Positions 24,102 to 36,113 of a DNA stretch of 64,000 nucleotides are shown here, piece after piece. This DNA is from Phialocephala subalpina (Eukaryota > Ascomycota > Leotiomycetes > Helotiales > Mollisiaceae), in contig FJOG01000028.1 in NCBI GenBank assembly GCA_900073065.1, forward strand, positions 44,117-108,116, read 5' to 3'. Below the pieces are notes generated by a model. It was not told the DNA's origin and made no database searches. It saw nothing but the letters and a program-made list of their open reading frames with translations. A program made the translations under genes and the position numbers. Each line of letters starts with the position of its first letter. Position 1 is the stretch's first letter.

Positions 24102-24720
24102 GATTGCGGTTTGTCGTGGTTGTCAAAATTAGAGATGTCGAGGGGATTTTGAATTTCTTTCAATTGAACGGTGCGATTGTGATTCTCGGTTATCGGTACG
24201 AAGTAGGCTTAGCTCATAACTAGCGTTATTACACGTGATCAGCCTCCAGCTTCATCAAATTCATGGATCAGGCGGGGCTGGCATTATTGCTGTTTGGTGT
24301 TATTTTTTTTTACTTTTACGAATCAATCCTATGAGAACTTGAAAGAAGTATTTAAGAAGTGGGTGAAACTAAAACCTCCTTGAAAGTCCAAAGGACTCAT
24401 TCATTTTAGAACCAATATCCTACAACCACAGACCTCATATATCGGCAGTAAAAACTGGTTAGGCTGTGGTGCAGAAAGGAGGATTGGTGGCAGATGGATC
24501 AATCGGCACTGATTATTGGACTTGAAATATGCCAACGCAAATGTTAAGAGTAGTAGAAGATCCAAAAGGCTGCTTTCAACTCGGCAAGTACAATGTCAGA
24601 GCTATGCAATTCCTGTTGAGAAGTAAAAGAAAATTTGGAGGCGGAGTATGATGTACATTATCTCCCTGTTCTACAAGGCGACCCACTCATGCTATGCATA
24701 ATGTACAATCCAAATGTAAA
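24102..24720. other. Upstream region of eS17, no gene seen
   Basis: Contains the eS17 promoter, with a run of T at about 24302-24316, and the 3' flank of the MRP51 gene. No other feature. Confidence 0.5.
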
Positions 24721-26256
24721 CTACATAGGTTCCTCTTCAACCTTCAGGAGGTTTTCCATCTCTCTGCTCGCCACATCTGCGCTCGCTTGCTTTGCTAATG
24801 TCTCTTCTGCCTTTGCGCCCTTCCTCCCTCTCAGCCCATAGCTCCCGTAACTACTAGAATATATGCTCCCAGCCTGAGCTGCCTCATTCAAGCCTGGTAC
24901 CTTCCAGCTATTCTTCGAGATTGTTGGTGTCGGCTGAATCTGGTCCGTGGTGCCTTCATGAACCGCTACAGCTTCCGCATCTGCCGGCTTGATGGTCAAG
25001 ATAACCTTGCCGCTAGGATTTACTTGAGCATGGGAAGGTTCAACGTAAGCTTTGCTGCCTCCCTCCTTATTTGGATCGAGAGTGAGAAGGGCGTTGTGAG
25101 CTGCCTGGGTACGTTTGGCGCCAGGAAGGTTGGATCGATTAAAACCCTCACCCCCAAATTGTGATGGGACGGCTGTCACGAATCCTCCTACTCCCAACGC
25201 TGCCCCAAAGTTTCCGACCCCTCCAGCCCTTGGTAGGACCACACGAGCCTTCACAGGTGATTTGTGGCTTTGTGGTCCGAATTTTGGATGATTGTATACA
25301 TGAGCATTTGTAAGGCCGTACGCCAAACCTGCGGATGGATGCGTTTTGGGAGGACCGCTATCAGTGTACGGCGATACAGAGACTGGAGCATGAGGTAGAT
25401 CTGGAACCAGTGACCCGTTGGCCTCAGGAGCTTTATCCAACATGCTAGCAATCATCCTCTGGTAGACTTCCGCCTTGACTTGGGGAGGTGGTGGCAGGTC
25501 GAGGAACACTCGTATCAGCTTGTACAATTCTGCTCGGTCATAGCGCAGGACCTTGACATATTCTGTCATTTGGTCTTCCGTGACATCTTCTGGCTGTACC
25601 GCAGCTGGAGGTTCTTCTTCACCTACAGCTTTCCGGCGGGCTTCTGTAGTAAGAGACCTGGCGCAGGCAACTCGTAGGAATTTTCGGAAGTCGCTTTTCT
25701 TGTCATTGACCTGCTTCGTAACATATGCATTGAAGTCTCCATTGGTCATTCCGGCAAGCCAAGGCCCCTTATAATTCCATCGTGCATTATCCGTTAACGA
25801 AAATTGGTCGGCTGGCTCTGTTGTAGAATCGATCTCGTCCTCAAAAACACTCTTCCTGTATTCGCTTTCATAGCTACCCGTGTTCTTCTTCACACCTATG
25901 GTGAGCGGTACGCCCATCTCCTGCCATTTCTGCAACGTAAGAGCATGGTCTGCGGACGAACCGAACTCGGTGATGTGCTCGAACGTATCGATTGCCTCGA
26001 CTCGTATGAAAGGTGTAGAAGTCTTCGTCGTCGATCGCAGAGGTAATGGTCGTTTGAACCCCCAATCTCCTCTCGCCCGTGAGGATGGTGGTGTGGTGAT
26101 TGAGAGGTGCGTAGGATGTGGGAGGGTGGCAGTGTCGGAGTTGAATATTGCGGTAGCTGAGAGATCACCCATCGGCCTGGGCAATGGAGCAGGAATTGAG
26201 AAAACCCTGGATGCTCTTAAGAGAGCACCCCCTGGCGATACACTCCGCGAAGCCAT
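24721..26256 (-). CDS. MRP51: Mitochondrial small-subunit ribosomal protein mS51 (Mrp51)
   Basis: Single exon, 511 aa from the ATG at 26256. The frame is open to 26346 from another ATG, but the sequence from MASRSVSPGGALLRASRVF looks like the natural start with a basic mitochondrial presequence. The Mrp51 signature follows directly: PLPRPMGDLSATAIFNSDTA, THLSITTPPSSRARGDWGFK and FIRVEAIDTFEHITEFGSSA. Later parts (GPWLAGMTNGDFNAYV, KFLRVACA) also fit. The protein belongs to the mitochondrial small ribosomal subunit, where in yeast it assists translation initiation on mitochondrial mRNAs. The C-terminal 150 residues are less conserved and Gly/Ala-rich. Confidence 0.92.
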   Translation of the reverse strand: MASRSVSPGGALLRASRVFSIPAPLPRPMGDLSATAIFNSDTATLPHPTHLSITTPPSSRARGDWGFKRPLPLRSTTKTSTPFIRVEAIDTFEHITEFGSSADHALTLQKWQEMGVPLTIGVKKNTGSYESEYRKSVFEDEIDSTTEPADQFSLTDNARWNYKGPWLAGMTNGDFNAYVTKQVNDKKSDFRKFLRVACARSLTTEARRKAVGEEEPPAAVQPEDVTEDQMTEYVKVLRYDRAELYKLIRVFLDLPPPPQVKAEVYQRMIASMLDKAPEANGSLVPDLPHAPVSVSPYTDSGPPKTHPSAGLAYGLTNAHVYNHPKFGPQSHKSPVKARVVLPRAGGVGNFGAALGVGGFVTAVPSQFGGEGFNRSNLPGAKRTQAAHNALLTLDPNKEGGSKAYVEPSHAQVNPSGKVILTIKPADAEAVAVHEGTTDQIQPTPTISKNSWKVPGLNEAAQAGSIYSSSYGSYGLRGRKGAKAEETLAKQASADVASREMENLLKVEEEPM

Positions 26257-27807
26257 CGTAGCCTTGTGGGTAGTTGGGCGTCGAAGTACGCCCGCGAGAT
26301 GAAGGCTTTGGGAGACACTAACCCGCAGTCTGCAGCTTCCTTTCACTGCCCCAAATTCGTGCCCAAGGCACTTCTCAAGGTCCCGAAGCTACTCTAGCAG
26401 GGCTTGGAGGGATTGGGAGCTGAAGTCGGGCGATTGAAAGCTCTGATGTAAAAGCAGTTGAAGATGAGGTTCGCGATAATTATTTTGGCATTTGACGCTA
26501 GTCAAACTACAGCATCCCTGTACATAACATAACGTCCCAATCTCATCTCAGGCCACCAAATGTCCTCTATCTTCTTCACATTGCACACTAGATAAAAGTA
26601 GCAAGCTCTATCGAGCTTCTAGGCATGCATTCTTTAGAGCCTACTACACATGTTGCTATTTTCGGCCATTCTAGACAGAAGGATTTGACCTGCTAGCTAG
26701 TGGTCTCTCACTCCTCGATCAGGATTTTCCCAAACGCCTGTAGTTCAGACCCTATGTTCTCCTCCTTATTCCCGCTCGTGCTCAGGAATTTGCATTGACC
26801 TCGAGTAGCTCTGATTTCAGTCCCTCGAAATAGTAGCTAGTGCTGGATTCGAGTTCTGGACACGTGATACATTAACATTGCGGTCATGAATTCGCGGTTG
26901 TCTACCTCTAGGGTTCCAAACAGCCTATGCTGGATTGGGGATTGTTTCATTTAATGCTTGTTTATAATGCTTGAGGCCTTTTGGGTCTTCTGTAGATAAT
27001 ATCACAAGCATTTTGGATCTTTGAGGCAGTTGAGACCATCTTGGAAAGTTTCAACGTACAAATTGCAAGCACGTCTAAGTTATGATCTTCGTTCAAGGCC
27101 GTCGCATTGGTTGGAAATTCGAGGTTAAGGGGATGGATACGATCATGGTAGTTTAAGTGCTGGCCACAAGTCGTCGAGGTCAGGCATAGCTATGAAATTT
27201 CGCGTGAAAATGTATTGCTGGGTATTTGACTCCTTTGACGAGGGCGAGTTTAGAGAGCCGTCAAGGGCGATGGTAGATGATTTCACTTGCAAGAAATTTT
27301 TGAATGCAGAGGATCCGACTACAATGTTAAGTTATAATACCTCCTTGTCTGCACATCAAGTCGATGTTTTAACTTCCTCTGTGTCAGTTGATAAGATGTT
27401 CTGCTCCCTGGGATAAGAGATAGATCCTCATGTCAATTTCCATCTCGGAGAAACAACATAGCCTGTGTTGATTGTTCTAAAATAAATAAGCCGCCGTAAC
27501 CAAATTCAGAACCCTTCTAAAGTTCTGAATCAAGGCCATGATTTCAAAGTTAACTATTCTCTAACGATTTCCACAGTTCTGGAGACACTTGTTGAGAGGG
27601 CCAATTTCTTTTCAAAGTCCAATCTACATCTACGCCATGAGCTTCATTTACAGTTTCCGGCGTCATCAAGGAAGTTAGCAACCTTAGCCTTCAGCCTCTA
27701 AAGCGTTTCAATACCTTGCCATTACCTTATATCTACACTTCATCTCTACTCAACCAATCACACATGTCTTTCAAGATTCCGCCAAGTCCAGCCCTTCCTC
27801 TACCCCT
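26257..27807. other. Gene-free region
   Basis: Only short frames with no protein character (the longest, 74 codons, at 27192-27416). No repeat or structured element seen. Confidence 0.5.
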
Positions 27808-28225
27808 TCACCTCTCCTCACAAAAGAACAGCCACTTCCCAACAAGCAACACCAAAAACCCCATCCCCAAAGCCCTCAACTGATTCCCCTCACAGACACA
27901 GCCATCAACACCACAAGGATGGTAATAACAGCAATTCATACCTAGACACTGGTGGTGCTCTGTTTCGTTTGTGGTGATGCTGTAACCTGGGTTCGTGATG
28001 TTTATGAGATCGGTGGTTTCGTTTGTCTGCTCAAGCAGCCAGAAGGGGTTAATGAAAGGGGGCTGGTTGGGTAGGTGAGTGGTGAGGTGATTGTTGACTT
28101 TGTGAGAGTTGAGTATGTGGTAGAGTCTGAGGAGGTGGTTTGGACAGAAGTTAATGGAGACGGGGAAGGGTCCGATGCTGCAGTGGTGAGGATGGGACGA
28201 GAACGATGACGGCGTGGACGCGCAT
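27808..28225 (-). pseudogene. Possible small Cys-rich secreted protein, frames broken
   Basis: Three minus-strand frames each hold a protein-like piece in sensible order. An ATG at 28225 opens a short signal-like start (MRVHAVIVLV). The middle, in a second frame, is a Thr/Ser-rich stretch (TTSSDSTTYSTLTKSTIT). The end, in a third frame, has a Cys cluster (HQCLGMNCCYYHPCGVDGC), then a hydrophobic stretch (GMGFLVLLVGKWLFF) and a stop at 27808-27810. No splice sites join them. This could be a decayed small secreted or anchored protein, or chance. Confidence 0.2.
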
Positions 28226-31200
28226 TTTGTTGATGTAAGTCGTCTCTGTTATATCTCTTCACGTCAGGGTTTGTGGAAAGTGAAGCTGGTATATCGATTT
28301 AGTTAGATGTTGGAGTGTGTAAAGTTTTAGAAGAGAGGCAGCATGGTGAGACTGGATTTTATACTTATGAGAGGGGGCAGTAATCACGATGTAAGGTTCT
28401 GAGATTAACGCCACTAGACGTGATGAAAATGGTGACGGACAAGACGATGAACGTCTTCATTCTTGAAACGTTTGAAGCTGGTGGTTCCCGCAGATTTTGA
28501 GTCATTTTCGATCACATTCTAGACTTGGTTTACTTGTACCTTCCTTCGACTTCTGCGAAACTTTTGTTTCATTTAACGTGCAAGTTCAGGCTCTGGACAA
28601 GCGTAAAAGCGTGCTGCTCTTGAAAATATCGCATTTTAGCCTTTTATACACCCCGCATCTCTACTCCGGCGAAGCATAAATAGCAGAGAGGGCAACTAAT
28701 TGACCTGATCAACTGGGAAGGAAACTGCTCGACCTACCCTGAGGCGATGCCTGCCGCGTTGGCGGCTACCTATTCCCCACTTCCCACCTTCAATGCCAGA
28801 ATGAGGTCATGAAGTCATGATCTGAGTCAGGCCGAACTGCACCTGGAGCTGTTGCGGTTGACAGCAAAAATGCAAATGGCAACAATCGAGCATGACAATC
28901 ACGAACGAAGCCTACAGAATGCCAGAACAGTGAGCAGACACTCTTTCTTGACAAATATCAGAAGGATCGAGACTCAAGGAACTACTCCAGTCCATTCTCT
29001 ATGTCATATTTGTCGTCGCTCTTCGTAGAACTTTGCTGCTGCTTCTCCTTGCCGAGGTATTTTTGTATCAAGAACCTGCCACTCGTACTCCACTTGAACT
29101 CGCTCGAGACTCGAGAAGTAGCTCAATTCTTCAAGGCAAAGAAACCAAATGCGGTACCAACCTCAGCTCGCACCTTCCCTTGCAGACGAAAGTACCAAAA
29201 CCAAAGCAAAGATGTCATCCGCCTTCCCCTTCAGAATCGAAGTAAATGCAGAAAGAAGAGGACGTCTGTAAGGAAAGTGTCCACCAAGCTCTCTGGCACA
29301 AAGCACACGACCCAGTCTTACCAAGAGACAACCTTCACATCAAAAGAAGAGCTCATCACTGTCATTAAATACCCACTCCTCTTTCCTCCGTCCCAAAACT
29401 CCAGGTGACATCCCGTTACGGCTTCACCTTCTCGCTCCTCTATTTATATCCGGGCAGGCCCAAACTTGATATATAATCGACGAAATGGAATGGCAAAGAC
29501 CCAGCACGTCTTTCGAAAGACAAAAGAGTCGTCCGAGGTCTGGTCGCTCATCGTAGCACTTGACAGGTCTATTGTTTGCAACAGTGTGATCGCAAAAGAT
29601 CAGGGACATTTGTTTATTTATTTATACTCAAAGAAATTGGATAGACGCTGAACACAGAAACGAAACTGAGAGTGTTTTATCCTATCACATTCAAGCACAA
29701 GACACACTGGGCTAATGTCTGTTCTTGTACAAAGACCAGTCTGTACTTCAACGACCGAAGAACAAAACAAAACGCTTTCAATATAGAGACAAAGGTCTCG
29801 ACTTGTATGGGCATGCCGACCTTTGCATCGAGGCGCTGCGTTACTGCCTCCTTTCTTGCCTAAAGCTGCTATGGAACTGTAGAGGGTCCTGAAGCGGTGG
29901 CATGGGTCGGGCTGGACAGAGAATCAGAACTCGAAAACAAAGAATTTGACAGCGGAAGCAGAAATAACAGCAATCAAGTATTAAGTCCACGAAAAGCTCG
30001 AATCCAAGCCCGTGCAAAGGAACGTTTTCGCTAGTAGTTGAAACGTGCCAGGGATCAAGGACAAGAGAATTACTCTTGCTACCCACTCTTCGAATGGCAA
30101 TCCTTCAACATCGTGTAGCTGCATTCCAAAGAGGTGGACATTCTCTGGGTCGCTTGAGGTCTATTTATATCAAACCTGCCACGTACGTCGTACTCGAGAA
30201 ACGAATTGATTCTCAATTTGGAATGAAGGAAGTGAGTACCTTCCAAAATGGGCTAATCCAGGCTTCAAACCTTCGTTCCCAGAACAAAAAGCTAAAAATA
30301 AAGTAAAAATGACATACACCCCGCTTTCTCTTCAAAAGTAAGAAGATGCAGAAAAGAGAGTTAACTTCCGGCAGGCTTGATGGTATTGGGAATTCGTGCT
30401 TGCAAACATCTCGTACAAAGTATACAATGCTTCTGCAATTGGACAAGGTGAACACCCAGAACATAACACATCAATGGGACTCGATTCCTCTTCGTTCTCA
30501 AGGAAATAGTTTTCACGTGACGCTCCCAACCCTTCCCCTTTTCTACCCCTCCGAAACCTCCACCAGCTCTCAAATACTCGCCGTTCATGCCTGCGCTCTT
30601 CTGTACTTCGAACAACCAGTTCGCGCCACAATTCCTTCCCTTCCATCCCCTTCTTACCGCAATCCTTACCGCTTCGATCGATCTCGGGTAATATTTCATC
30701 GAGGGTGGTCAGCAACACAAATTGGCTTGCGCTGCATCGCCACCCCTTCCCTTCTATCCGTCTACGTATTCCACAACATAAACGAAGTAATAAACTCGAC
30801 CGCGCAGTACAGTCAGCACCGAGCCGAGCGAGCCAGTAAGTCAGCAACGGTGAAAGTTGAGAGCTGATGCCGACATAGTGTCGGAGCGAGAGCGAGACAC
30901 GTCACCGACACATCTCTACGAAACTTTCTCTTTCATCCGATAAAAATTCGCGACGCAAAGTAAAACCCCAAGGAGACGAAAGAACGGCAAAACAAAAACC
31001 GAACCCGATGCTTACAAAACACAAACAGTAATCTTTCCCATTCCACCAAAACCCGAAGTATGGTGATGAGTAAGGTGACGGGGAGGAGGTCGGGTCCGTG
31101 AAAAGTGGAAGCGTGGGGGTGGGTGACGGGACGTCCCGTGGCGAATGGAGATCGGGGAGCCGGAGCTTTTTCGACAGAGGACGAACTTTTGTCTGGTGGA

Positions 31201-34200
31201 AAAAGCACAAAAGAGGCGAAAGGAATTGGAAGGGGCGAGAGATAACGCAAAAATTGACGGATGCGGACAGAGGTGGGAAGAAGTGAAGAAGTGGGACGAA
31301 TCGCCTCATTTGGACGTGTGGTTACTGATTCTCAAAATCTCCAGATGTGGCCGCCGATAGGGAAAATGGATGAAAGAAATACTATTGGAATGGGTAATTG
31401 CCGAAACATGAACCGATTGAGCAGGATGAGAGGAAAGACAAGCGAAAGTCAGGTGGGAGTTGATAAGCATCAGCTGAGTTTGTTGAGATATCACTGATGT
31501 CGGAGTACGGCAGTTGCAAAATCAGGCTATGCTTGACAACTATTTTTCATAATGTTGAGATGCTTGGATCCTGGATCTTGTGCGACGGGAGAATACGAAG
31601 CTGTTTGTTTCCTGTTCTTGGTTGTAGAAACTTCTTGAATTTGATCGTCATTGATACAGTGTTGGACGTCACTCCGCTAGAACTATTGTGGTAACAAGTA
31701 CACAGCATAAACGATTTCGACGCATTACATCAGCTGCCTCAACAGCTGAAGCACTGCTGAAGCTGCTGAAAACTAACTGGAAGATTAAGCTCACCAGTGT
31801 AAAGTTGGCATTTCTGATACCGGTCCAGAGCAGAATACTTCCAGTACAGCCTCAGTAGTGTGGGGTACAGTTTCCAGTCGATGAAGCAAGAAACAATTGA
31901 CTCGATTAAATGCAATAACAGAAACGTTCTCCTTGCTCCTTGGAACTCTGTAAACGAGCGTTGGGCAGCAACGAGGCTGTAGAGGTTGGAATAGGCGATC
32001 TTTTCGTAGAGAGGTAAGAGGCAAGGTAGCTTATCCGTCGGAAGAATCAGGCTACGAGTTGACCCGAGGATTTAGGAGGGCTGCATCGGGAGTCTCCAAT
32101 TTTCACCAAGCACGTGTATCCTTACAAAACACTTCCCCCGTCGTGGTGAAACCAACGGCCTCATGGTGAACTTCCAATGAGAAAATTTGAAGAGTTTGGA
32201 GGCCATCGCCTTCAAAAGCAAATAATTAAAGATTCCCGCTGCACCCCGCGAAGAAAACCAGATCTGTCACGCATTGCATGATTAGTGGTGCCACACGCCA
32301 CGCGAGAAGGCGAACCACGACGGAATGTGCCAACAACCCTGCCGAGGGCCGAAGGCGCGTCCTACGGGCTGCTGAATCGGCCTCTCACGGGAATCCCAGG
32401 TGAATAATAATAAGGCAAAGTCGGGGATATCCATGGCATCCGGTTGCCTTTCGAAAAATGTCTCATAGGGGGACAAGAAACTCTACCTCCCGAATTCCCG
32501 TGTCCAGAACATCAATTGAGTTGTGAACGTGGAACTTTCTTGACTCTGCCTAGCTATCGAACTTTGATTCTAAGCCAGCATGCAACATGCAACAGCTCTC
32601 GAGGTCGCATTGCAGCCAGCCGGGCGAGGCTGTCCCTGGATTTGGGCAAACCGGGCATTGTCGACGCCTACCCGTGCTCAAGGGGGCTCTATAGGAGCGC
32701 GGTATAAGGACCCCAGTACCGGGAACGAATGAAAACGTGACACAGTTTCCTGGCTGCTGTATCTGCAGCCTCGCCTGGCGAACCGGAGTCGACCTCGTCG
32801 TGGATTGGTCGTCGAGAAGGTTTCGCCCCAAGAAGAGGCCTTCCCCACGGCCAACTCAATCTGGAGGTCGAGACCGTCGGCAGACAAGGTGCTGCTGGCA
32901 ATATTCAACCTCGTGGACTGCCAAACGGAGTTTGTTGAGCGTTGCGGAATGCGGAAAAGCAACAAGAGAAACTTAACGAGCAGAATTGAAACGATTGCAA
33001 CGATGATGGCTGAAGCAGACTATAAAGTCTATAATAGGAGAAGACACGTGCGCGCATGACCGTAAGAGTTCATCTAGAACCCGAAGTCATTGTCAGAAGA
33101 CTTTCAGACCGTTCACGCGTGCTTCTGCATCTTCCACCATTTTTGGTGGTGGGGTAAGGAAGCCTATGAGATCTGGTTATAGATCTGGTTGGTGATGGCC
33201 TGCATGAAGGCGCCAACGTGCATGCACATTGGTTATTCTTGGGCCAGTTGAACGGCCCGCTGTCGTTGTCAGCAGAATGGTCAAGCCTCTGCATTTCCCA
33301 GCCTTTAGAGTTCAGCTTTTCGAAGCTATTCGCGTTGAGGCTGGTTCGCTGTAATGTATCGGCGGGTTTTCCATCTGACACGCCTGTATGACTGTCTGAT
33401 ATGAGAGCTCAAATTGTTGGGCAGCACCAAGGCATACAAGAAGAGCCAAAGAAATCCTGTACGGCCGTTCATCCTTGGACCCGTATGAGCACTGGTCCTC
33501 TATCGATGATGAATCGGACCTGTCATCGAGAAAGAGTCGCAAGCAGAGGTGGCCGATTCCGTGCGACTGGGAGACCGTGGGAGAGGAATTTTCGTAACGT
33601 TGGGAAGGTCGCAGTGGCTGCAGGAGATTTTGGCGATTGGAGTGTTCGTAGGTATGTCATGGCGCGTTAAGGTGATTTGAAGGCATTTTCCTTGATCGAC
33701 TCCCGGTGCTGGGATCGTTGAAACCGCTGCCACTGAAATTCGTTGCCACACCTGAGCAGAACTTGGGAGGGAATCAGCGCTTGGTCCCAATCGGGGCACA
33801 TTCGCACCTTCTTCTGCATCTTTTTGACGCAGAAAGCGCACGCTGAATCTGCTGGATTTCTGCGAACTGGCTGACGTGCTATGACGGGGGGCAGGACTGG
33901 CTGCGAGGCCTTGCAGTGGCAGCCAGCATGGGGGTCGTCGTCGTCGTCTGTCGCTCTTCGCTTCCAGGCCACTCCTCCCGACCGCTGCGTACGAGTAGGA
34001 TTCCCCTGCTACACGCCAAGGTACGGTACAGCCATACTTCAAAGCACAAGCCATCATACTGAGCCATACTCCGTACTGAGCCATACTGCGTCCATACCGG
34101 CCTGCCGTAATATTCCATCCCTGGCATCCCATGGCGTTCGCCCCGCCTGCTTCGTGGGCTGTCTGTAACCTTCTCTCGGCTGGTTCAGGGTGGGATGTTG

Positions 34201-34717
34201 GCGCTTCGGCACCATGCAAATATCGAGAGAACCCCCCCATGCCGATTTGACCCTCCACTACGACCGTATCTATCACTCCATGCCTGCACTCAACCACTCC
34301 TCCACATATCAAAAGCATCCCACTTCGACTTCACAACTCGCAACTCAACGGTCCGACTGCGCGTTTTACTCCCATTGACGCGATCTCCCATTATCAACCG
34401 GCATCGATTACATGCCAAATCACAAAACACTCGACCTCCACGTCGATATATCACTTATACCTCCGACCAGAAACCACAACCTCAACCACAGCCATGTCAA
34501 GTTCCAATACCAGATGTACCTGAATGATTGCTTTTTTGCAGATCATTGAAGACTCTGAACAGAGTTTGACTGTTCACGCATAAACTTGCAGATATCTGAT
34601 TCACATTCAGACTTCTTCAAATACACCTCACACCTCACACCTCACTACGTGTTATAGAATACCAAACCGCCACTCAACCACCAGTTGTCGATCATATCAC
34701 TTCAACAACACCTCAAC
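28226..34717. other. 6.5-kb gene-poor region
   Basis: No convincing gene. Overlapping frames of 60-270 codons on both strands (for example 30332-30867 and 33500-34318) conflict with one another and lack domains. A minus frame at 33312-33542 (MRLFLDDRSDSSSIED, then RISLALLVCLGAAQQFELSY) faintly recalls the start of a sugar-transporter-like membrane protein, but it is too short to claim. A 14-bp palindrome, ACGGGACGTCCCGT, lies near 31125. Two diverged direct repeats are listed separately. The last few hundred bases are the 5' leader of the gene at 34718. Confidence 0.45.
29054..30230 (+). repeat. Diverged direct repeat pair
   Basis: About 90 bp at 29054-29145 resembles about 75 bp at 30156-30230: GAGGT, a T-rich box with TATATC or GTATC, AACCTGCCAC, TCGTACTC, CTCGAGA, then CTCAATT. 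The spacing is about 1.1 kb. A related T-rich box (CTCTATTTATATC) stands alone at about 29439. These are old repeats without coding potential. Confidence 0.35.
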
Positions 34718-36113
34718 ATGTCTCAAACAATACGAAGATACAACACAGGCCTCAGTACAAGGAGTAACCGGTCTGGAGGAAGTGATGAATCCCAAGAGTC
34801 TCACAGCACAGCGGCGACATCGCTGTACAGCAGTCCTACTCCCTCGATGCATGCTATGTACACCAAGCAAGAAGTCGATATCTCGCCCGCCGCCACATAC
34901 TACCCACGATCATCGACTGAAACCTACTCCTCAACAGTAGAGTCTTTCGAAGAGCTATCCGAAGAGCCAGACACCTACGACCCCGAGTACCAAGTACCCG
35001 AGTATCGAGAGGTGGTGGACGCTGACATTAGACCTACGAATCCCTCCGACTTCGCAGACTACTTTCCTTCTACAAAGAGATTAACCATCCGCCATGATGA
35101 TACCACACCTGATGGGAATATGAATCTGCGAGTGGACTCTGAAGACAGGAAGAAGAGGCCGGTGCAGCTATTCCACCTTAAAATGAACGACATTCCAAAG
35201 CGAGAGTTCTCTCTCCGTAGATACGAGCGAGCTTCAGGTCGAGAGGTGTGTCATTCATGTAGGAAGAACAAGCCAGCTCCAGAGAAGAGGCCCGCGACAT
35301 TGACACGGTCAATGAGCAATGCTTTCGCCAGCATCAAGCCGGAGTTCAAGAGGACGAACTCAGGACTTTCCACACACAGCAGCAAGAGTAGAAAGGGAAT
35401 GCATAGGGAAGACAGTGGGTACGTCTCGGGTGACGACTTCGAGCACGAGTTCGAGGAATACATGACCAAGGCGAAACCAATTCAACTCCCTACCAACACA
35501 ACGAAGCTTGAGTTCTCCAACTACGCACAGGTAGAGGTCAAGCGTCGGGGCGCCAAATCATCTAAGCGCTACGAGTTTGAATACTGGGGACACCACTACG
35601 TCTGGAAGCGAGTCACCAAGAAGGACGGCTCAGGAAAAGAAGTCTCATACCATCTCTACAAAGACGAAGGTGGCTCTGCAGTGGCACACATCGTCCCCGA
35701 ACTGCGATCGCCGTCGCAGATTCGCGCTGAAGAGAGGAACGGTGGATGGGTGCCTCCCTGCTCGATGTGGATCAGCGACAAGAGTGTCGTGGAGGCACTC
35801 ACTGATGTGGCTGAGTAAGTACTTGCGTATACATTGCCTCCCCTTGGCAGGTTCTAACAACAATCACAGTGTAATCGTCTCTACGGGTCTTATTGCCCTC
35901 GTTGATGATTGTATCAAACGCCACTTCCACCCGAGACCGCACCGAGCCCATCATGTCTCGGTGCCTGGCACACAAGTTGCTATGGAGTTCGTGAATCCAA
36001 GAACAATGGTGGAACACATGTTCAAGCGCCGAAACTCAGGCGGGTCATCGAAATCAGAAAGAGACCAAAGGACTTCTCCGCTGAGATTCCAGAGTCCTGT
36101 TGCTGCATACTAG
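34718..36113 (+). CDS. Conserved-looking fungal protein of unknown function
   Basis: Two exons: 34718-35814 and 35870-36113, with a 55-nt intron (GTAAGT, CTAAC, CAG) in phase 2, giving 446 aa. Residues 1-130 are Ser/Thr/Glu-rich and disordered. A CHSC motif, possibly half a zinc site, follows KREFSLRRYERASGREV. The most structured part is residues about 255-390: beta-rich, with KLEFSNYAQVEVKRRG, YEFEYWGHHYVWKRV, VSYHLYKDE and VAHIVPEL. This pattern of short strands with Tyr/Trp recalls the tubby/LURP-type barrel, but this is only an impression. The last exon ends in a helix (VIVSTGLIALVDDCIKRHFH) and a basic tail. No signal peptide or membrane helix. Soluble protein, role unknown. Confidence 0.7.

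Noticed and set aside
30332..30867. 170-codon frames on both strands
   Set aside because: Mutually overlapping, no conserved features, and in a repeat-rich intergenic region.
33312..33542. Start of a sugar-transporter-like protein on the minus strand
   Set aside because: Only one faint hydrophobic segment; the following frames have no membrane helices or transporter motifs.
33500..34318. 272-codon minus-strand gene
   Set aside because: Arg/Ser/Pro-rich mixture without a fold, overlapping the upstream region of the plus-strand gene at 34718; probably a chance frame in GC-rich DNA.
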